Below, piece after piece: positions 16,501 through 31,500 of a DNA stretch of 35,019 nt. The DNA lies in the NCBI GenBank assembly GCA_002294045.1, contig DBEP01000029.1, positions 1 through 35,019 of the forward strand, in the 5' to 3' direction. Every line of letters begins with the position of its first letter. Positions within the stretch are counted from its first letter, which is position 1. Origin of the DNA: Lachnoclostridium sp. UBA903 (GTDB lineage Bacteria; Bacillota; Clostridia; Lachnospirales; Lachnospiraceae). The notes under the pieces were generated by a model. It did no database searches and was not told where the DNA came from. It saw only the letters and a list, made by a program, of their open reading frames with translations. A program made the translations under genes and the position numbers.

Positions 16501-19500
16501 CCGATCATATTTTCAATGCCTGCCACTTCCGCATTTCTTCCCGAAACTACCTTTCCAAAAACCACGTCATTTGTCTGATTGTATTTTTGAAGCAATATTC
16601 CCCAAGCCGCTTCTATGAGCGTGTTTATGGTTACGCCGCAGCCAGCACAGACTTTTACTGCTTTTTGACTTATTTCTTCTGACAGGGAAAGGTCAATTCG
16701 AATATTTTCCTCTTCCTGATTAACACCTATTCCCATCGGAAAAATTTCTGCCCGCGCTTCATAACCTTCCAACAGCTTTTCCCAGAATAAAAGACTTTTT
16801 TCTTTATCTTTATTCTCTATAAAGCGTACAAACTCTTCGTAATTTGGGGCCTGTTCATCTGTGATTGCCTGCCCTCTTTCCAACTGCTGGTAATATCGGA
16901 ATAAGTCTCCGTATAAAATAGGCATACACCACCCATCTGCAACAATATGATGGTTTGTCAGAATTAGCCGATAATCATTCTCAGTTATCTTCACAATTTG
17001 TAATCGGATTAATGTATCGTCTTCTAAGTCAAACCCTCTTTTCACATCCTCCTTTCTGATCTTTAAATATTCTTTTTCATCAGCCACTTCCCTATATTTA
17101 AATTCTGGCGTCCTTTCCTTTAGCAATATCTGTCTTGGAACACTGACTCCTCTGTACTTGATAACGGTATGGAGAATGTCATGTTTAGCTGCAACCGCTC
17201 TGAAAGCTTCCTGCAAGTGCTCCGTATTCATATTTTTAAATTTCATGGTCTGCTGACTTACATACTGTGTACTTTCCACATCCGATAGTTTTTCAAACAG
17301 CATTCCTTCCTGCATCGGAGTCAGAGGATATATTCGTTTCATCTCTTCTCCTTTTAATTCCAGTTTTCTTCTGCTTGCCTGGAATTCTTTTTCTGTCCAT
17401 TCCAGTTCCCCATAGTCAGATGCTGTATATTCTGTTATCCCAGCCTGCTTGCAGTGCTTCACAATGAAGCCTAATTCCTTCACAAACTCTCTTCCTAGAG
17501 ATTCCATGGTTTCAGCTTTATACTCGTTCTCGCAATATATGATTCCCATAGAGAAAATTCCATCCTGAACTGCACCATTTATCGTTATTGGTGTTCCAAA
17601 CCGATTGGCAGGCTCAATATCCAGACCATGTGCCAGCTGGGACATGGTAAATATAGAGTCATTTTTAGGTGTTCCCGTATCCAATTCCCCCAGATAGTTA
17701 AAGGTAACATCCGGTACGTCATCAGCATTTATTTTGGATTCTCCTATGTTTTTTAGAATTCCGTATCCAATTCCCTTATTCGGTACTCTACGCAGAGTTT
17801 CCTTTACATTTCGTATATCCTGCTCAATTTCCTGTCCTATATTCTTAAATAAAACAGGATATGCCGTAGTAAACCAGCCTACGGTTCTTTCAATACTTAC
17901 TTTACTGCTGATTTCTTCTCTTCCATGGCCTTCCATACTGACTGCTATGGTACTCTGCTTCATTACATGGTATATAGCACGGGTCAGTGCTGTAAGCATG
18001 AGATCATTAATTTCCGTATTATACGCTTTGTTGCAGTTCTTAAGGAGGTTGCTGGTATTTCTTTTCCCTAATGTACAGACTGTTGTATTTACTTTACTTC
18101 CTTCTTCTGACCTCTCAGCATTTAATTTTATCTTGCCTGCTGCCACTTCCTGATTTATCTGCTGCCAGTAGTTCTCTTCCTTTTTCAGCTGGTAACTATT
18201 CCGGTAATCACCAAGTGCTTCACTCCACTCCTTAAAAGAGGTCGTTTTCGCCAGCAGATGTATTTCTTGTCCTGATTTTGCCTGACAATATCCATTTTCC
18301 AAATCTTCGCTCAGAATTCTCCATGAAATTCCATCAACTACAAGATGATGTATGACAAAGAGGAGATAATCTTTTTCTGAAGTATGGAACAAGCCGATTT
18401 TCATCAAAGGTCCATGGCTGATATCGAAACTTTCCTGTATTTGACCCGCCAATTCATGAATGTCTTTTATACTACATGAAAACTCATAAAAAACATACCA
18501 TTCTTTATCTGCAACACCTCCAATCCTCTGTATCCCATTCTTAAATACCGCACGTAACATATCATGATGCTCCACCAGTTTTTCTGCCGTCTTATGAAGC
18601 GCTGCCACATGTATTCTTTCTGCACTCTCATACATGATACTCTGGTTAAAATGATTTAAATTGATCAAGCCGCTTTCAAAGAAATCCTTCTGTATCGCCG
18701 TCAAAGGTACCACTCCAGTTACTTCACCCTGTACTGCATTTATAATGCCAATATCTTTCTTCGCCACCTTTGCTATATTTTCCGGTGTTTGTTCAGCCAG
18801 AACATCTTTTGCACTGGTTTTATAGCCCTCTTCTTTCATTCTGCCTGCGATCAGTATTGCCTTTATGGAATCGCCTCCCAGTTCAAAAAAACCGTCTGTT
18901 ATACTGACACTCGGAATCCCTAACACACCTTCAAATACCGCTACGACTATTTTTTCCACATCATTTCTGGCGGCCATATGCTCTCTTATACTATGATATT
19001 TGGGTTCTGGCAATGCCTTTCTGTTCAGCTTTCCGTTGCTGGTGACCGGTATTGCATCTATCTGCATAATGGATGACGGTATCATATAACCGGGCATTTT
19101 CCTTCGCAATTCATTTTTGATTTGATTGCTATCTATTTCGTAATCCGACACTATATAGGCACACAGGAATTTAATACCATCTTCCCCCTCTTTTGCAACC
19201 ACAGCTGCTTCTTTTATTTCTTCAATCTCATGCAACCTGCTTTCAATTTCGCCTAGCTCAATCCGAAATCCTCTTATTTTTACCTGTTCATCCATTCTTC
19301 CCAGATAATCAATATTTCCATCAGGAAGCCACCGCACCAGATCGCCGGAACGATATAGCATCCCTTCTCCAAATGGATTTTTTATAAACTTTGAAGCAGT
19401 AAGTTCTGGCCAGTTTAAATATCCTCGTGCAACTCCATCCCCTGCCAGGCACAATTCTCCCGGCACTCCGATTCCGCACAGTTCGAGTCCGTTTAAAACA

Positions 19501-22500
19501 TAGGCCAGGGTATTGCTGATTGGTTTGCCAATTGGTATACTTTCTTTCCCTTTGCAGCACAGATACTCTGTTGCATATACTGTATCTTCTGTCGGTCCGT
19601 AAAAATTCACCAGTTCTCCGGCTCCTTTATAGGAGTTTACCAGTTCGGCAGTCAATGCTTCTCCTGCGATCTGTATTCCTGCAAGTGTTCTGAGCCTATG
19701 ATCATTTTCCTTTATTTCAGCATTAAAAGCCTTAAACATTGATGGAACAAATGAAAGTTCTGTAACTCGATATTTTTCAATGGCTTCCGCTATCTTTTCC
19801 GGCTCCTTTTCATCTCCGTTTTTCAACACAACGATTCTTCCGCCACAGAGCAAGGGAGCGAAAAGTTCCCAAACAGATACATCAAAGACATTTGATGTTT
19901 TCTGCAGAATTACACTATCTTCATTTAAAGTTCTTGACCTGATAACATGTGTCAACAGATTCACCACATTTCGGTGCTCTATCATCGTTCCTTTAGGCTC
20001 GCCTGTTGTTCCCGATGTATAAATCATATAAGCCAAATCCGTAGCATTATTAATATGCTCTAAGTTTTCGGCTTCTTTTATATCTCCGGCTTCTTTTATA
20101 TCTCCGGCTTCTTTAGAAAGGTCAATCTGCACACAATCTGCAGTGAGTTTAAATTCTCCGGCTCCTCGCAGAACTGCCTTTGGCCTGCAGTCCTTCAGTA
20201 TAAATTCAATACGCTCTGACGGATATTCCGGATCCAATGGTACATAAGCTCCTCCTGCTTTTAATACAGCATATATTCCAACTAACATTTCCAGACTTCG
20301 TTCTGCTATAATTGCAATAAATTCGTTGGATTTCACCTGATATTCTGTTCTCAATTTTTCTGCTAGACAATTCACTTTCGCATTAAAATCTGAATATGTA
20401 ATTTGCTTATCATCTAATACAGCAGCAATTCTCTCTGGCGTTCTTCTTACCTGCTCTTCGAATAACTCCACAAGTGTCTTATTTGCAGGATATTCCGTTT
20501 TTGTGTCATTAAATTCAAACATGATTTTTTCTGTTTCAGATCTATCCAGCATGCTGATATGTTCAAGCTTCTGATCCGGATTTTCTATCATATGTTTCAA
20601 CATTGTTATATAATGTTTTGCCATAATCTCCATTGTTTCCGGTTTGAATAAATCACTGCAATATTCAAAATTCACCGCATACCCCTCGTCTGTATCCGCT
20701 ATGGCAAGCGTAATGTCAAACTTTGCTACCGTATAATCAACCTGTACTCCTTCTATGGAGAGATCATATGCTCCGGCTCCTTCTCTTTCCCTGTTCTGCA
20801 TAATAAACATAATATCGAACAACGGATTTCTTGCTATGTCTCTCTGGACATCTACAGCCTCCACCAACTCTTCAAATGGATATTCTTGATTATCATAAGC
20901 GTTCAGGCATTTATTTTTCATATATGTCAGCAGATAATTAAAGCTTTTATCCGGATGCACCTCTCCCTGCAGCGCCAGTGTGTTTACAAACATTCCCAGC
21001 ATGTTACTGGTATCTGCATGAACTCTGCCGGAAATCGGTGTTCCTACAATAATTTTATCCTGTCTGCTATATTTTTGAAGCATAGCCATAAGAGCGGATA
21101 GCAGGACCATAAATTCTGTCGCTCTGTATTTCCGCGTAATTCCCTTTATCTTCTCCTTTACATCCTTCCCAATCATGCTTACAACATTTGCACCATGATA
21201 GTATTGTTCCTGAAGTCTTACATAGTCAGTCTTCAATTCCAGCACCGGTATTTCTCCCGCAAATTCATTCTTCCAGTATTCTGCCTGCTTCTCTAAACTT
21301 TTCTTGTTCTGCCATGCACTAAAATCTTTATACTGTACCCGTAACTCCGGTAATTTTTTGCCTTTATAAAGTGCCATGATTTCATTCATCATTATAGTCA
21401 TACTTTTACCATCGCTGATAATATGATGAATATCATAGAACAAAAAATAAGCATCCTTTATCTTTACTGCCTTTACTCTGGCTAATGGTGCTTTGCTTAA
21501 GTCAAATGGTTTCACAAACTCCCGGAATAATTCCTGAATATCTGCCTGGGACTCCTCACTGTATTCTATCTTAATCTCTGCCTTTTCCGCTATCTTCTGT
21601 ACCGTCTCACCATTTTCCATATGGAAACTTGTCCTGAACACTTCTTGCCTCAGAGACAACAGATTCAGTGCTTCTTGTAATCGGACAATGTCAAGATTTT
21701 CATTTATTTTCAGCACATTTGGTATGTTATAACTAACACTTGCACCCAGCATCGCATCCAGCATGTACAGACGTTTTTGCGTAGGACTCATGTCATAACT
21801 GTTTGCTTGAGCCACCGGAAGGATGCTTTCATATTCTCCTTTTTCAGCTGCCATGATTTTTTCCGCAATAAGTTCTGGTGTGGAAGCCGTAAAAATTTCA
21901 CGGAGAGGAATCCTAATTCCGCATACCCTTTCGATTTCATTGCATAATCTTGTAGCCATTAAGGAATGTCCTCCCATCTCATAAAAGTCATCATAAATAC
22001 TGACCTGTTCCACTCCTAATACTTCCTCAAAAGCCGCCACTGCTATTACTTCTATTCTATTTCTTGGTGCCGCATATTCACTTATTGTCCGATATACCCG
22101 TTCCGGCAGTGCTTTTTTATTTAGCTTTCCATTTCCGGTTAATGGCAATTCATCAATCTGCATAATATATGCGGGCAACATATACCCCGGAAGTCTTTTG
22201 CGTAAATGCCTTTTAATCTGGTCTTCACCTACCTCTTTGTCTGTCACTACATACGCACATAGATATTTGCTTCCTTTTTTGTCATCTCTTACAATAACTG
22301 TGGCCGCCTTCACTCCTTCGACTTCATTTATCCTGCTTTCAATTTCTCCCAGCTCAATTCGAAAGCCTCTGATTTTAACCTGCTCATCTATCCTTCCAAG
22401 ATACTCAAGATTTCCGTCGGTCCGCCAGCGTACCAAATCACCTGAACGATACATATTACCTTTCCTGTATGGATTTTCTACAAATTTCTCAGCTGTAAGT

Positions 22501-25500
22501 TCCATACGATTCAAATAACCCCGTGCAACTCCGGCTCCGGCTACATACAATTCTCCTGGCACTCCAATTCCGCATAGTTCGTTCCCGTTCCTTACATATA
22601 CGGACAAAGTAGGAATTGCCGTTCCAATATCACTAATACCGCTTGCTATTGCCTCCTCCTCAATACTCTTATAGGTTACGTGAACGGTAGTTTCCGTTAT
22701 GCCATACATATTCACAATTCTGCATTGTGGATTATTTTCATACCATTCCTTAAGTTTACCAGGGCTTAAGGCTTCTCCTCCAAAGATTACATATCTTATG
22801 CTGGTGATCGTTTTATTCTCTGTAATGTCAATAAAGTTATAGAACGAAGATGGAACCTGATTTAGTACCGTGACTTTTTCCTTCTCCAGAAGATCACAGA
22901 ATAAAGTGGTATCCCTGGCAGTCTCTTTTGGTACGATAACCAGCCTTCCGCCATATAATGTACTCCCAAATAGTTCCCAGACAGAAAAATCAAAACAGTA
23001 GGAATGAAACATTGTCCAAACATCATATTCGTTAAAGTCAAACTGGAATTTACTGTTAAACAACAATCTCACCAGATTTTTATGTTCAATCATAACTCCT
23101 TTTGGTTTTCCTGTTGTTCCCGATGTATAAATAACATAAAGCAGGTCATTCGCTTTATTAACTCTTTTGAGATTTTCCTGACTGCCGTCATAATTATTCT
23201 CATCAAGCAAATCTATAATAGGTACTTCTGTCTCGATATCATTCTCCTCCGCTGCCAGAAGAAGTACTTTTGCATTACAGTCCAGAATGGTATATTCTTT
23301 TCTGGTCTTTGGGTAAGAGGGGTCAATTGGTACGTACGCACCCCCTGCTTTCATGATTCCATAAATTCCAACGATCATTTCAAGGCATCTATTTGTAATC
23401 ATTGCAACACAGTCATCAGGCTTCACATCATATTCCACTCTGAGCTTTCCTGCCAGGCGATTCGACTTTTCATTCAGTTCTTTATATGTAAGACTCCCAC
23501 CATCACAAACAATTGCTATATTGTCCGGTGTTCTGTCAACTTGTTCTTCAAAAAACTGAACTATTGTTTTTTCGTCAGGATATTCAGCATCCGTTTCATT
23601 AAAGGTTTTTGTAAGCAATTCTGTTTCTGAACAGTCAGTCATCTCCAATTGTCCGACCTCTTCTTCCGGATGATTAACAGCGTTTTCCATCAATGTCTTT
23701 AAATGTCCCAGCAGCCATTCTATTTCTTCTTTTCCATACCTGCTTGTATGATATTTAATTTCAAAGTTTAGGGTTTCTCCCATATTAACTGATAGAGTAA
23801 TTCCATAGTTTGTCTGTTCTCTTACACTTTCAAACTCAGCTTCGATTTCCCCGCTGCTACTCCCTTTTCTTTCCACAGCCAGTACATAGTAATTTTCGAA
23901 TGCCATTAAAGTTCCAATCAGACCATTGCCTAATTCGCTTCTCTTTTGAATCTCTGCCAGTGAACAATAATCATGTTCATTTCCGGTAAGTGCCTGCGCC
24001 TGCAATTTCTGTATTAAGCCCGCAAAGGTAATACCTCGTTCTGTTTTTACCCGTATCGGTATCGTATTAATAAATAAACCTATCATCTGCTCAATACCTT
24101 TGATCTCTGCATTTCTGCCCGATACAACCTTTCCGAATACAACATCATCCGTCCTGTTATACTTTTGAAGAAGAATTCCCCAGACTGCCTCAATCAGAGT
24201 ATTCACTGTTACTCCGTACTTCTTGCTCAGTTCATTTGCTTTTTTGGTCATGATAGCCGACAGTGAAATGCCCATATTCTGACTTTCTTCTGCTGTAGTT
24301 TCTAAATGCTTCATCGGCAGAATTACAGCCTGTTCTTCATAATCTACAAGAAGCTTTTCCCAGTAATTAAGACTATCTTCCTTATCTTTTCCTTCGATAT
24401 ACCTTACAAATTCTTCGTACTTTCCTACCTGTTTTTGTTGTATTTCAATTTCGGACTCTAATGATTCATAGTATTGGAATAAATCTCCATAAAAAACCGA
24501 AAGACTCCAACCATCTATAATAATATGATGTTTTGCTACGATTAATCGATAATCGTCTTCCAACAACTTCACAATATGCATTCGAATCAAGGTATCTTCT
24601 TCCAGATCAAATCCCCTTTTTATATCATTTTTCTTAATCTCCAGATACTCTTCCTCTCTGCTTACTTCCAGATAATGAAATTCCGGCATTCTTTTTTTTA
24701 GCAAAACCTGTCTTGGATTCTTAACTCCCTTGTATTTAATTACGGTGCGCAGTATATCGTGATTTGCTGCCAGAATTTCAAATGCGGTGCGCATATGTTC
24801 AACATTTATCCTGCTGAATTTCATTACATGCTGGAGAACATATTGTGCACTGTCTTCATTTGTCAGTTTTTCATAAAGCATACCTTCCTGCAATGCTGTA
24901 AGCGGATAAATTCTTTGAATTTCTTCTCCCTTGGACTGCAGTTTCTCTTTCGCTATCTGAAACTCTTCATCTGTCCACTCTATTTCACCATAATCAGATG
25001 CTGTATATTCCGTTGACTCTGTTTGTTTACAGTGTTCCACTACTGCTATCAGTTCTTGTTTAAGCTGACTGCACAAACTCATAATGGTAGCTGTTTTATA
25101 TTCATGCTCATAATAGGTGATGCCCATTGACAAAATTCCATTTTGAACAGCCCCGTTAATACTAATGGGAGCGCCAAATCTGTTTTCTGGTGCAACATTC
25201 ATTCCATGTGGAAGATCGGAAATCGAAAAATTTGTTTTTCCATTTTCCTGTTCTATTCCCATATCACCCAGATAATTAAATGCAATATCAGGCTCTGCAT
25301 CATGAATAAAAACTCCCTCGCCTATTGTCTTTAATATTTGGTAACCAATTCCCTTATTTGGTATTCTGTGCAATATTTCCTTGACATTGCAGATATCCTG
25401 CTGAATTTGTCCTCCTATTTCCGTGAATACAACAGGATATGCGCTTGTGAACCATCCCACCGTTCTTTCAATACTCACGTTTTCGATAATTTCTTCTCTG

Positions 25501-28500
25501 CCATGTGATTCTATTTCCACAGCAATAATTTTTTGCCCCATTACATTCTTTACCGCGCGGACTAATGCCGTAAGCATGAGGTCAATAATTTCCGTATTGT
25601 ATGCCTTATTGCTGTTTTTAAGCAAATCTCTGGTATGTTCCTTATCTAAAACGAATAGTGCTGTTTCTGGTTTATCCATTTTCCCTGTTTCCACAACGTC
25701 CTTTAATATCTTTCCTGTCCTAACCTCCTGGTTTACTTTTTTCCAATAGACCTCTTCTTTTTTTAAACGATAGCTGTTTCGATATCGTATGATTTCCTGA
25801 CTCCAGGTTTTAAAAGAGGTCGCTTTCTGGGGAAGTGTAATTTCTCCACCATCACCAGCCTGCCGGTATCCATTTTCCAAATCTTCAGCTAGAATTCTCC
25901 ATGAAACTCCATCCACCACAAGGTGATGAACTGCCAGAAGAACGTAATCCTTATCCAATGTATGAAATACACCAGACTTCAGCAATGGACCTTGCTCGAT
26001 ATCCATACTGCTTTGGATGTGATTGGCCAGCTCATTGATATCATCCACGCCGCAGTCATACTCATAAAAATCATACCACAGTCTATGATCAATTCTTCCG
26101 ATTCGCTGTACTCCATTCTTAAATACTGCACGTAAAATATCATGATGCTCCACCAACTTATCCAGAGTCTTTCGAAATGCAGCCATATTTAATCTTTTTA
26201 CACTTTCAAACAGAAGACTTTGATTAAAATGTGCCGGATTACTTAATCCGCTTTCAAAGAAATCTTTCTGGATTGCCGTAAGGCTCACTTCACCAGTAAT
26301 TTCTCCTTGTTGTGCATTCACCAGCTGGAAATCTTTCTTCGTTATTTTTGCTATGTTTTCCGGTGTTTGCTCACCCATAATAGCTTTCACAGTGGTCTGG
26401 TAACCGGCTTCTTTCATCCTGCCTGCAATCCGGATTGCCTTTATGGAGTCACCACCCAGATCATAAAATTGATCTGTCACACTGACTTTTTCTATTCCTA
26501 AGATAACCTCAAATGCCAGCACAATTTCTTCCTCTGCCGGATTTCTGGCAGCGATATATGTTGCAGTGCTTTGATATTCCGGCTCCGGCAGTGCCCTGCG
26601 ATCCGGTTTTCCATTTCTGGTTACCGGAATTGTTTCTATCTGTAAAATATACGCCGGAATCATATATTCTGGTAATTCTTTCTGCAGTTTTTTCTTTATT
26701 TCCCCAACATCTACATTTTCATTAGATACAATATAGGCACAAAGATACTTATCTGCGCTCCTGTCTTCTCTTGCAATTACAATCGTTTCTTTTATTCCCG
26801 GAAGCTCATATAGTTTACTTTCTATTTCTGCTAACTCAACCCGGAATCCTCTGATTTTAATCTGTTCATCGATTCTTCCCAGATATTCGATAGTACCATC
26901 CAAAAGCCACCTGGCCAAATCACCGGAATGATACATCCGACCTTCTCCATGTGGGTTCGGAACAAATTTTTCGTTTGTCAGTTCCGGTCTATTCAGATAT
27001 CCCCGGGCTACGCCATCCCCAGCGATGCACAATTCTCCTGGCACACCGATTCCACAGAGCTCTTTTCCATTTCGTATATAAACCGATACATTTGGCGCCG
27101 GCTTACCTATTGGTATTTTTAATGGAACCGAATCTCCTTTCTGATATCTCCAATATGTAGCTGAAACTGTATTTTCTGTCGGTCCGTATGAATTTATGTA
27201 TTCATGTTCAACGTTGGACAGTATCTCCCTTGAGGCTTCTGAACCTGCTGTGATTAGTACTTTAACCCCTTCACATTTCATCTGTACCGCATATTGTGGC
27301 GGCAGGGCAATAATATCTATTTTCCTGCCTTCAATAACAGCTCTTAACTCGTTCAAATCATGTATTTGTTCCTCATTCAACACGATAAGGGTTGATCCGG
27401 TTAATATACCCATCATAATTTCCCATACAGAACCGTCAAAGATATAATTATGGAACATTCCCACTACATGTTCGGATGTGATATTAAAGTCTGTCTTAAA
27501 CAGATTCATCAGGTTATGAACTCCTTTATTTTCTACCATGACTCCCTTAGGATTTCCTGTCGTTCCCGATGTATATATCATATATAACAGATCAGCCGCA
27601 CTATTTATTATCTCAAGGTTTTCTGAGATACCTGTATAATTATTTTCATCAAACAGATCGATTGACGGTATTGTTTCATGATACTTATAATTTTTACATC
27701 CGATTAATAAGACCTTCGGCTTACAGTCTTCCAGCATAAATGTAATTCTTTCTTCGGGATAAGTGGGATCAATTGGTACATAGGCTCCGCCGGATTTGAT
27801 GACAGCAAAAATTGCTGCTATCATTTCAATTCCCCGCTCTGCTATAATTGCAATAAAATCATCCTGTTTAATACCGAACTCTTTTCTTAACTTACCTGCC
27901 AGGCTGTTCGCCCTGCTGTTCATCTCGGCATAGGTATACTGTCTGTTTTCAAATATTACGGCCGTCTTATTTGGCCTGTTTTTCACCTGTTCTTCAAATA
28001 ATTCTGCTATTGTCTTCTTTTTATTATATTCTACAACCGTACTATTAAATTGTTTGAGTATTTTATCTTCTTCTACCTCATCCAGAATACCAATATCTTC
28101 CAGTTTGTAATCTGGATGCTCCAGTACTTGTTCCAGAAGCACGGTATAATGTTTTGCCATTAGTGCTATGGTCTCCGGCCTGAACAGCTCCGTACCGTAC
28201 TCAAAATCTATTGCATACCCTTCTTCTAGCTCTGTTACTGAAAGGGTGATATCAAATTTGGATACCGTATAATCCAACGTTACTCCTTCTATGGATATTC
28301 TGTCCTCTCTGACTTCTGCCCTCTCATTATTTTGAAATACGAACATAACATCAAACAACGGATTTCTGGAAAGATCTCTCGATACCGCTATAGCTTCCAC
28401 CAGTTCTTCAAAGGGATATTCCTGATTGTCATAGGCTTTAAGGCATTTGCTCTTCATTCCTTTCAGAAGGTTGCTGAAGCTCTGATTTGGACGCACTTCC

Positions 28501-31500
28501 CCCTTCAACGCCAGTGTATTGACAAACATCCCCAACATATTATGGGTATCTGCATGAACTCTTCCGGAGATCGGCGTCCCCACAATGATCTCCTGCTGCC
28601 TGCTGTATTTGTGCAACATTGTCAGGAATACCGACAACATCACCATAAATTCCGTTGCCCTATACTCTTTGGCCAGCGTTTTGACTCTCTCCTTCATCCC
28701 CTTTTCAATCCGACTTTTAAATGTTGCCCCATGGAAGCACTGTTCCTGCGGTCTCACATAATCTGTCTTCAAATCCAGAACTGATATTTCCCCTTCGAAT
28801 TCCGACTTCCAATAAGCTGCCTGCTCCTCAATTTTCCGCTTATTCTGCCATAGACTGAAGTCCTTGTACTGTACCCTCATTTGCGGCAGTTTCTTGCCTG
28901 CATAAAGTGCTGTGATTTCCGACAGCATAATCGGTATACTTCCACCGTCACAAATGATATGATGGATATCATAGAAAAGAAGATAGGTATCTTTTATCCT
29001 GACAACTTTAACCCTTGCCAAGGGTGCTACGCTTAAGTCAAAGGGTCTTACGTATTCCTGAAACTCCTCCTGAATACTGATTTTATCCTGCTCGCTGTAT
29101 TCTATGATCAGTTCTGCTTTCTCTGCAATTTTCTGAACTGGTTCACCGCTTTCCATATGAAAGCTGGTTCGGAATACTTCTTCCCTCTCAACCAACTGAT
29201 CAAGAGCATCTTGAAACCTACCTGTATCGAAGTCACCTGTTATCTTCAAAATGCCGGGTATGTTATAATTAACACTGGCACCTATGATCTCATCCAGCAT
29301 AAACAGCCGCTTCTGCGCTGAGCTCATTGCATAGCTATCTGCGTGATCTGCTGGAAGAATTTCCTCATATTCCCTCGTCGACCCTGCCTTTATCTTTTCA
29401 GCGATGCGTTCTGGTGTATGTGAGGAAAAGAGATCACGAATCGACATTCTGACCCCGATTGCTTTCTCAATTTTATTAATCAGCTTTGTTGCTTTTAAGG
29501 AATGCCCTCCTAGGTCAAAGAAATTATCATAAATTCCCACTTGCTCCGCTCCCAGAACTTCCTCAAATGCTTCTACTACAGCATCCTCCAGACTATTTCT
29601 TGGTGCCGCATATCCTTCTCTTCCCTGATATTCTGGTTCTGGCAGTGCCTTTCGGTTCAGTTTTCCGTTTCTAGTTACTGGAATCTCCTCCAACTGCAGG
29701 ATATAGGACGGTATCATATAATCTGGAAGCTTTTTACGCAACTCTTCCCGAATTCTACTTGGGCTGACTTCTCCCTCTGCCGTCACATAGGCACACAGAC
29801 ACAGTTCTCCCTTCCGGTCTTCCCTTACTATCACTGCCACTTCTCTAATCAGATCAAGTTTCAGCAGACGGCTCTCAATTTCGCCAAGTTCAATCCGGAA
29901 TCCCCGTATTTTTACTTGTTCATCCATTCTTCCCAGATAATCAATATTTCCATCAGGAAGCCATCTCACCAAATCTCCGGAACGATATAACAGCCCTTCT
30001 CCAAATGGATTCTTCATAAACTTTAAAGAAGTAAGTTCTGGTCTGTTTAAGTACCCTCGTGCAACACCATCCCCTGCCAGACACAATTCTCCGGGCACTC
30101 CGATTCCACAAGGTTCGACTCCATTTAAAACATAAGTCTGAGTATTGCTGATTGGCTTACCAATCAGCACACTTTTACCCCCTCTGTTACACACATACTC
30201 TGTTGCATATACGGTATCCTCTGTCGGCCCGTAAAAATTCACCAGTTCCCCTCCACCTTTATAGGAATTTGCCAATTCAGCAGACAATGCTTCTCCTGCG
30301 ATCTGTATTCCTTCAAGTGTTCTGAGTCTCTGATCTTTTTCTTTTATTTCAGCAGCAAAAGCCTTGAACATTGACGGAACAAATGAAAGCTCTGTAACCT
30401 GACATTTATGGATGGCTTCCGCTATCTTTTCTGGATCTTTTTCATGTCCGTTCTCCAGCAGAACAATCCTTCCGCCACAGAGCAAAGGGGCGAAAAGTTC
30501 CCAAACAGATACATCAAAGATATATGATGTTTTTTGCAGAATTACACTATCTTCATTTAAAGTTCTTGACCTGATAACATGTGTTAACAGATTCACCGCA
30601 TTTCGGTGTTCTATCATTGTTCCTTTGGGATTTCCTGTTGTTCCAGATGTATAAATCAGATAGATCAGATCCTTTGCCCTGTTTACATGCACCGGATTTT
30701 CTTCCGGACCGGAATAAGTCTCTGCCGCCATCAGATCCACTTTCACTGCGGATATTGGTTCTGGTATCTCTTGATTTCCCTGCAGCACTGCTTTCGGCCG
30801 GCAGTCTTCCAGGATGTAAGCAATCCTTTCCATTGGATACTGGGGATCAAGTGGCACATAAGCACCTCCGGCTTTGATGATGGCAACAATTCCAACCAAC
30901 ATCTCCAGACAGCGCTCCGTATGGATGGCAACAAAATCATCGGGTTTTACATCATACTCTTCTCTGAGCTTTCCAGCTAGTCTATTGGCCTTATTATTTA
31001 ACTCCCAATAGGTAAGGCTCTGGTTGTCCCATATCACTGCCGTCTTATTCGGGGTCTTCGCGGCCTGTTCCTCAAATAGCTGTACAACGGTCCGTTCTCC
31101 CGGATATGGTACTTCCGTCTGATTGAAGGTATTGACAACCATCTCACGCTCTGCTTGATTTATCATCGGAATATCATCCAGTGCTTTCCGCGGATTATCA
31201 ATCACATACTCCAGCAATGTCTGCAAATGCTCCAATAATAGGTCGGCATCAGCCTGCCCGAATCTATCCGTATCACACTGGATTGCAATATTTAGAATTT
31301 CTCCTATACTGGCTAATAAAGTAATTCCATAACTGTCTTGTTCCCTGACACTTTCAACCTGTGCTGATAATTCGTATGGGCTTCTATCATCACTTCTATC
31401 CTCTTCCTGCACATGGTAGTTTTCAAATGCTATGATAGTTTTAATCAGACCGCTTCCCAATTTGCTTCTGCTTTGAATCTCTGCCAGCGAACAATAATCA

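Larger units (their letters stand above)
17400..21824 (-). other. NRPS module 5: C5-A5-T5-E5
   Basis: C5 (about 4396-4820) starts SYDMSPTQKRLYMLD with IHHIISDGK (4528), L-acceptor style like C3. A5 (about 4844-5335) has YTSGTTG at 4997 and the same code as A1 and A2, D-V-W-S-Q-A-F-V-Y-K; long stretches match A2 at DNA level. It carries a duplicated EAGDIK hexapeptide before the A3 motif and WPELT where others have RPELT. T5 is LGGDS (Ser5381). E5 (about 5424-5870) has HHLVVDG (5554) and EGHGREE. Predicted residue: the shared unassigned amino acid, D form. Confidence 0.88.

Noticed and set aside
23004..23630. Plus-strand ORF of 208 codons inside the synthetase gene
   Set aside because: It is antisense to a clear C4/A4 region, has no recognisable domain, and matches no ribosome site. 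The same holds for the other plus-strand ORFs from 13.6 to 35 kb.
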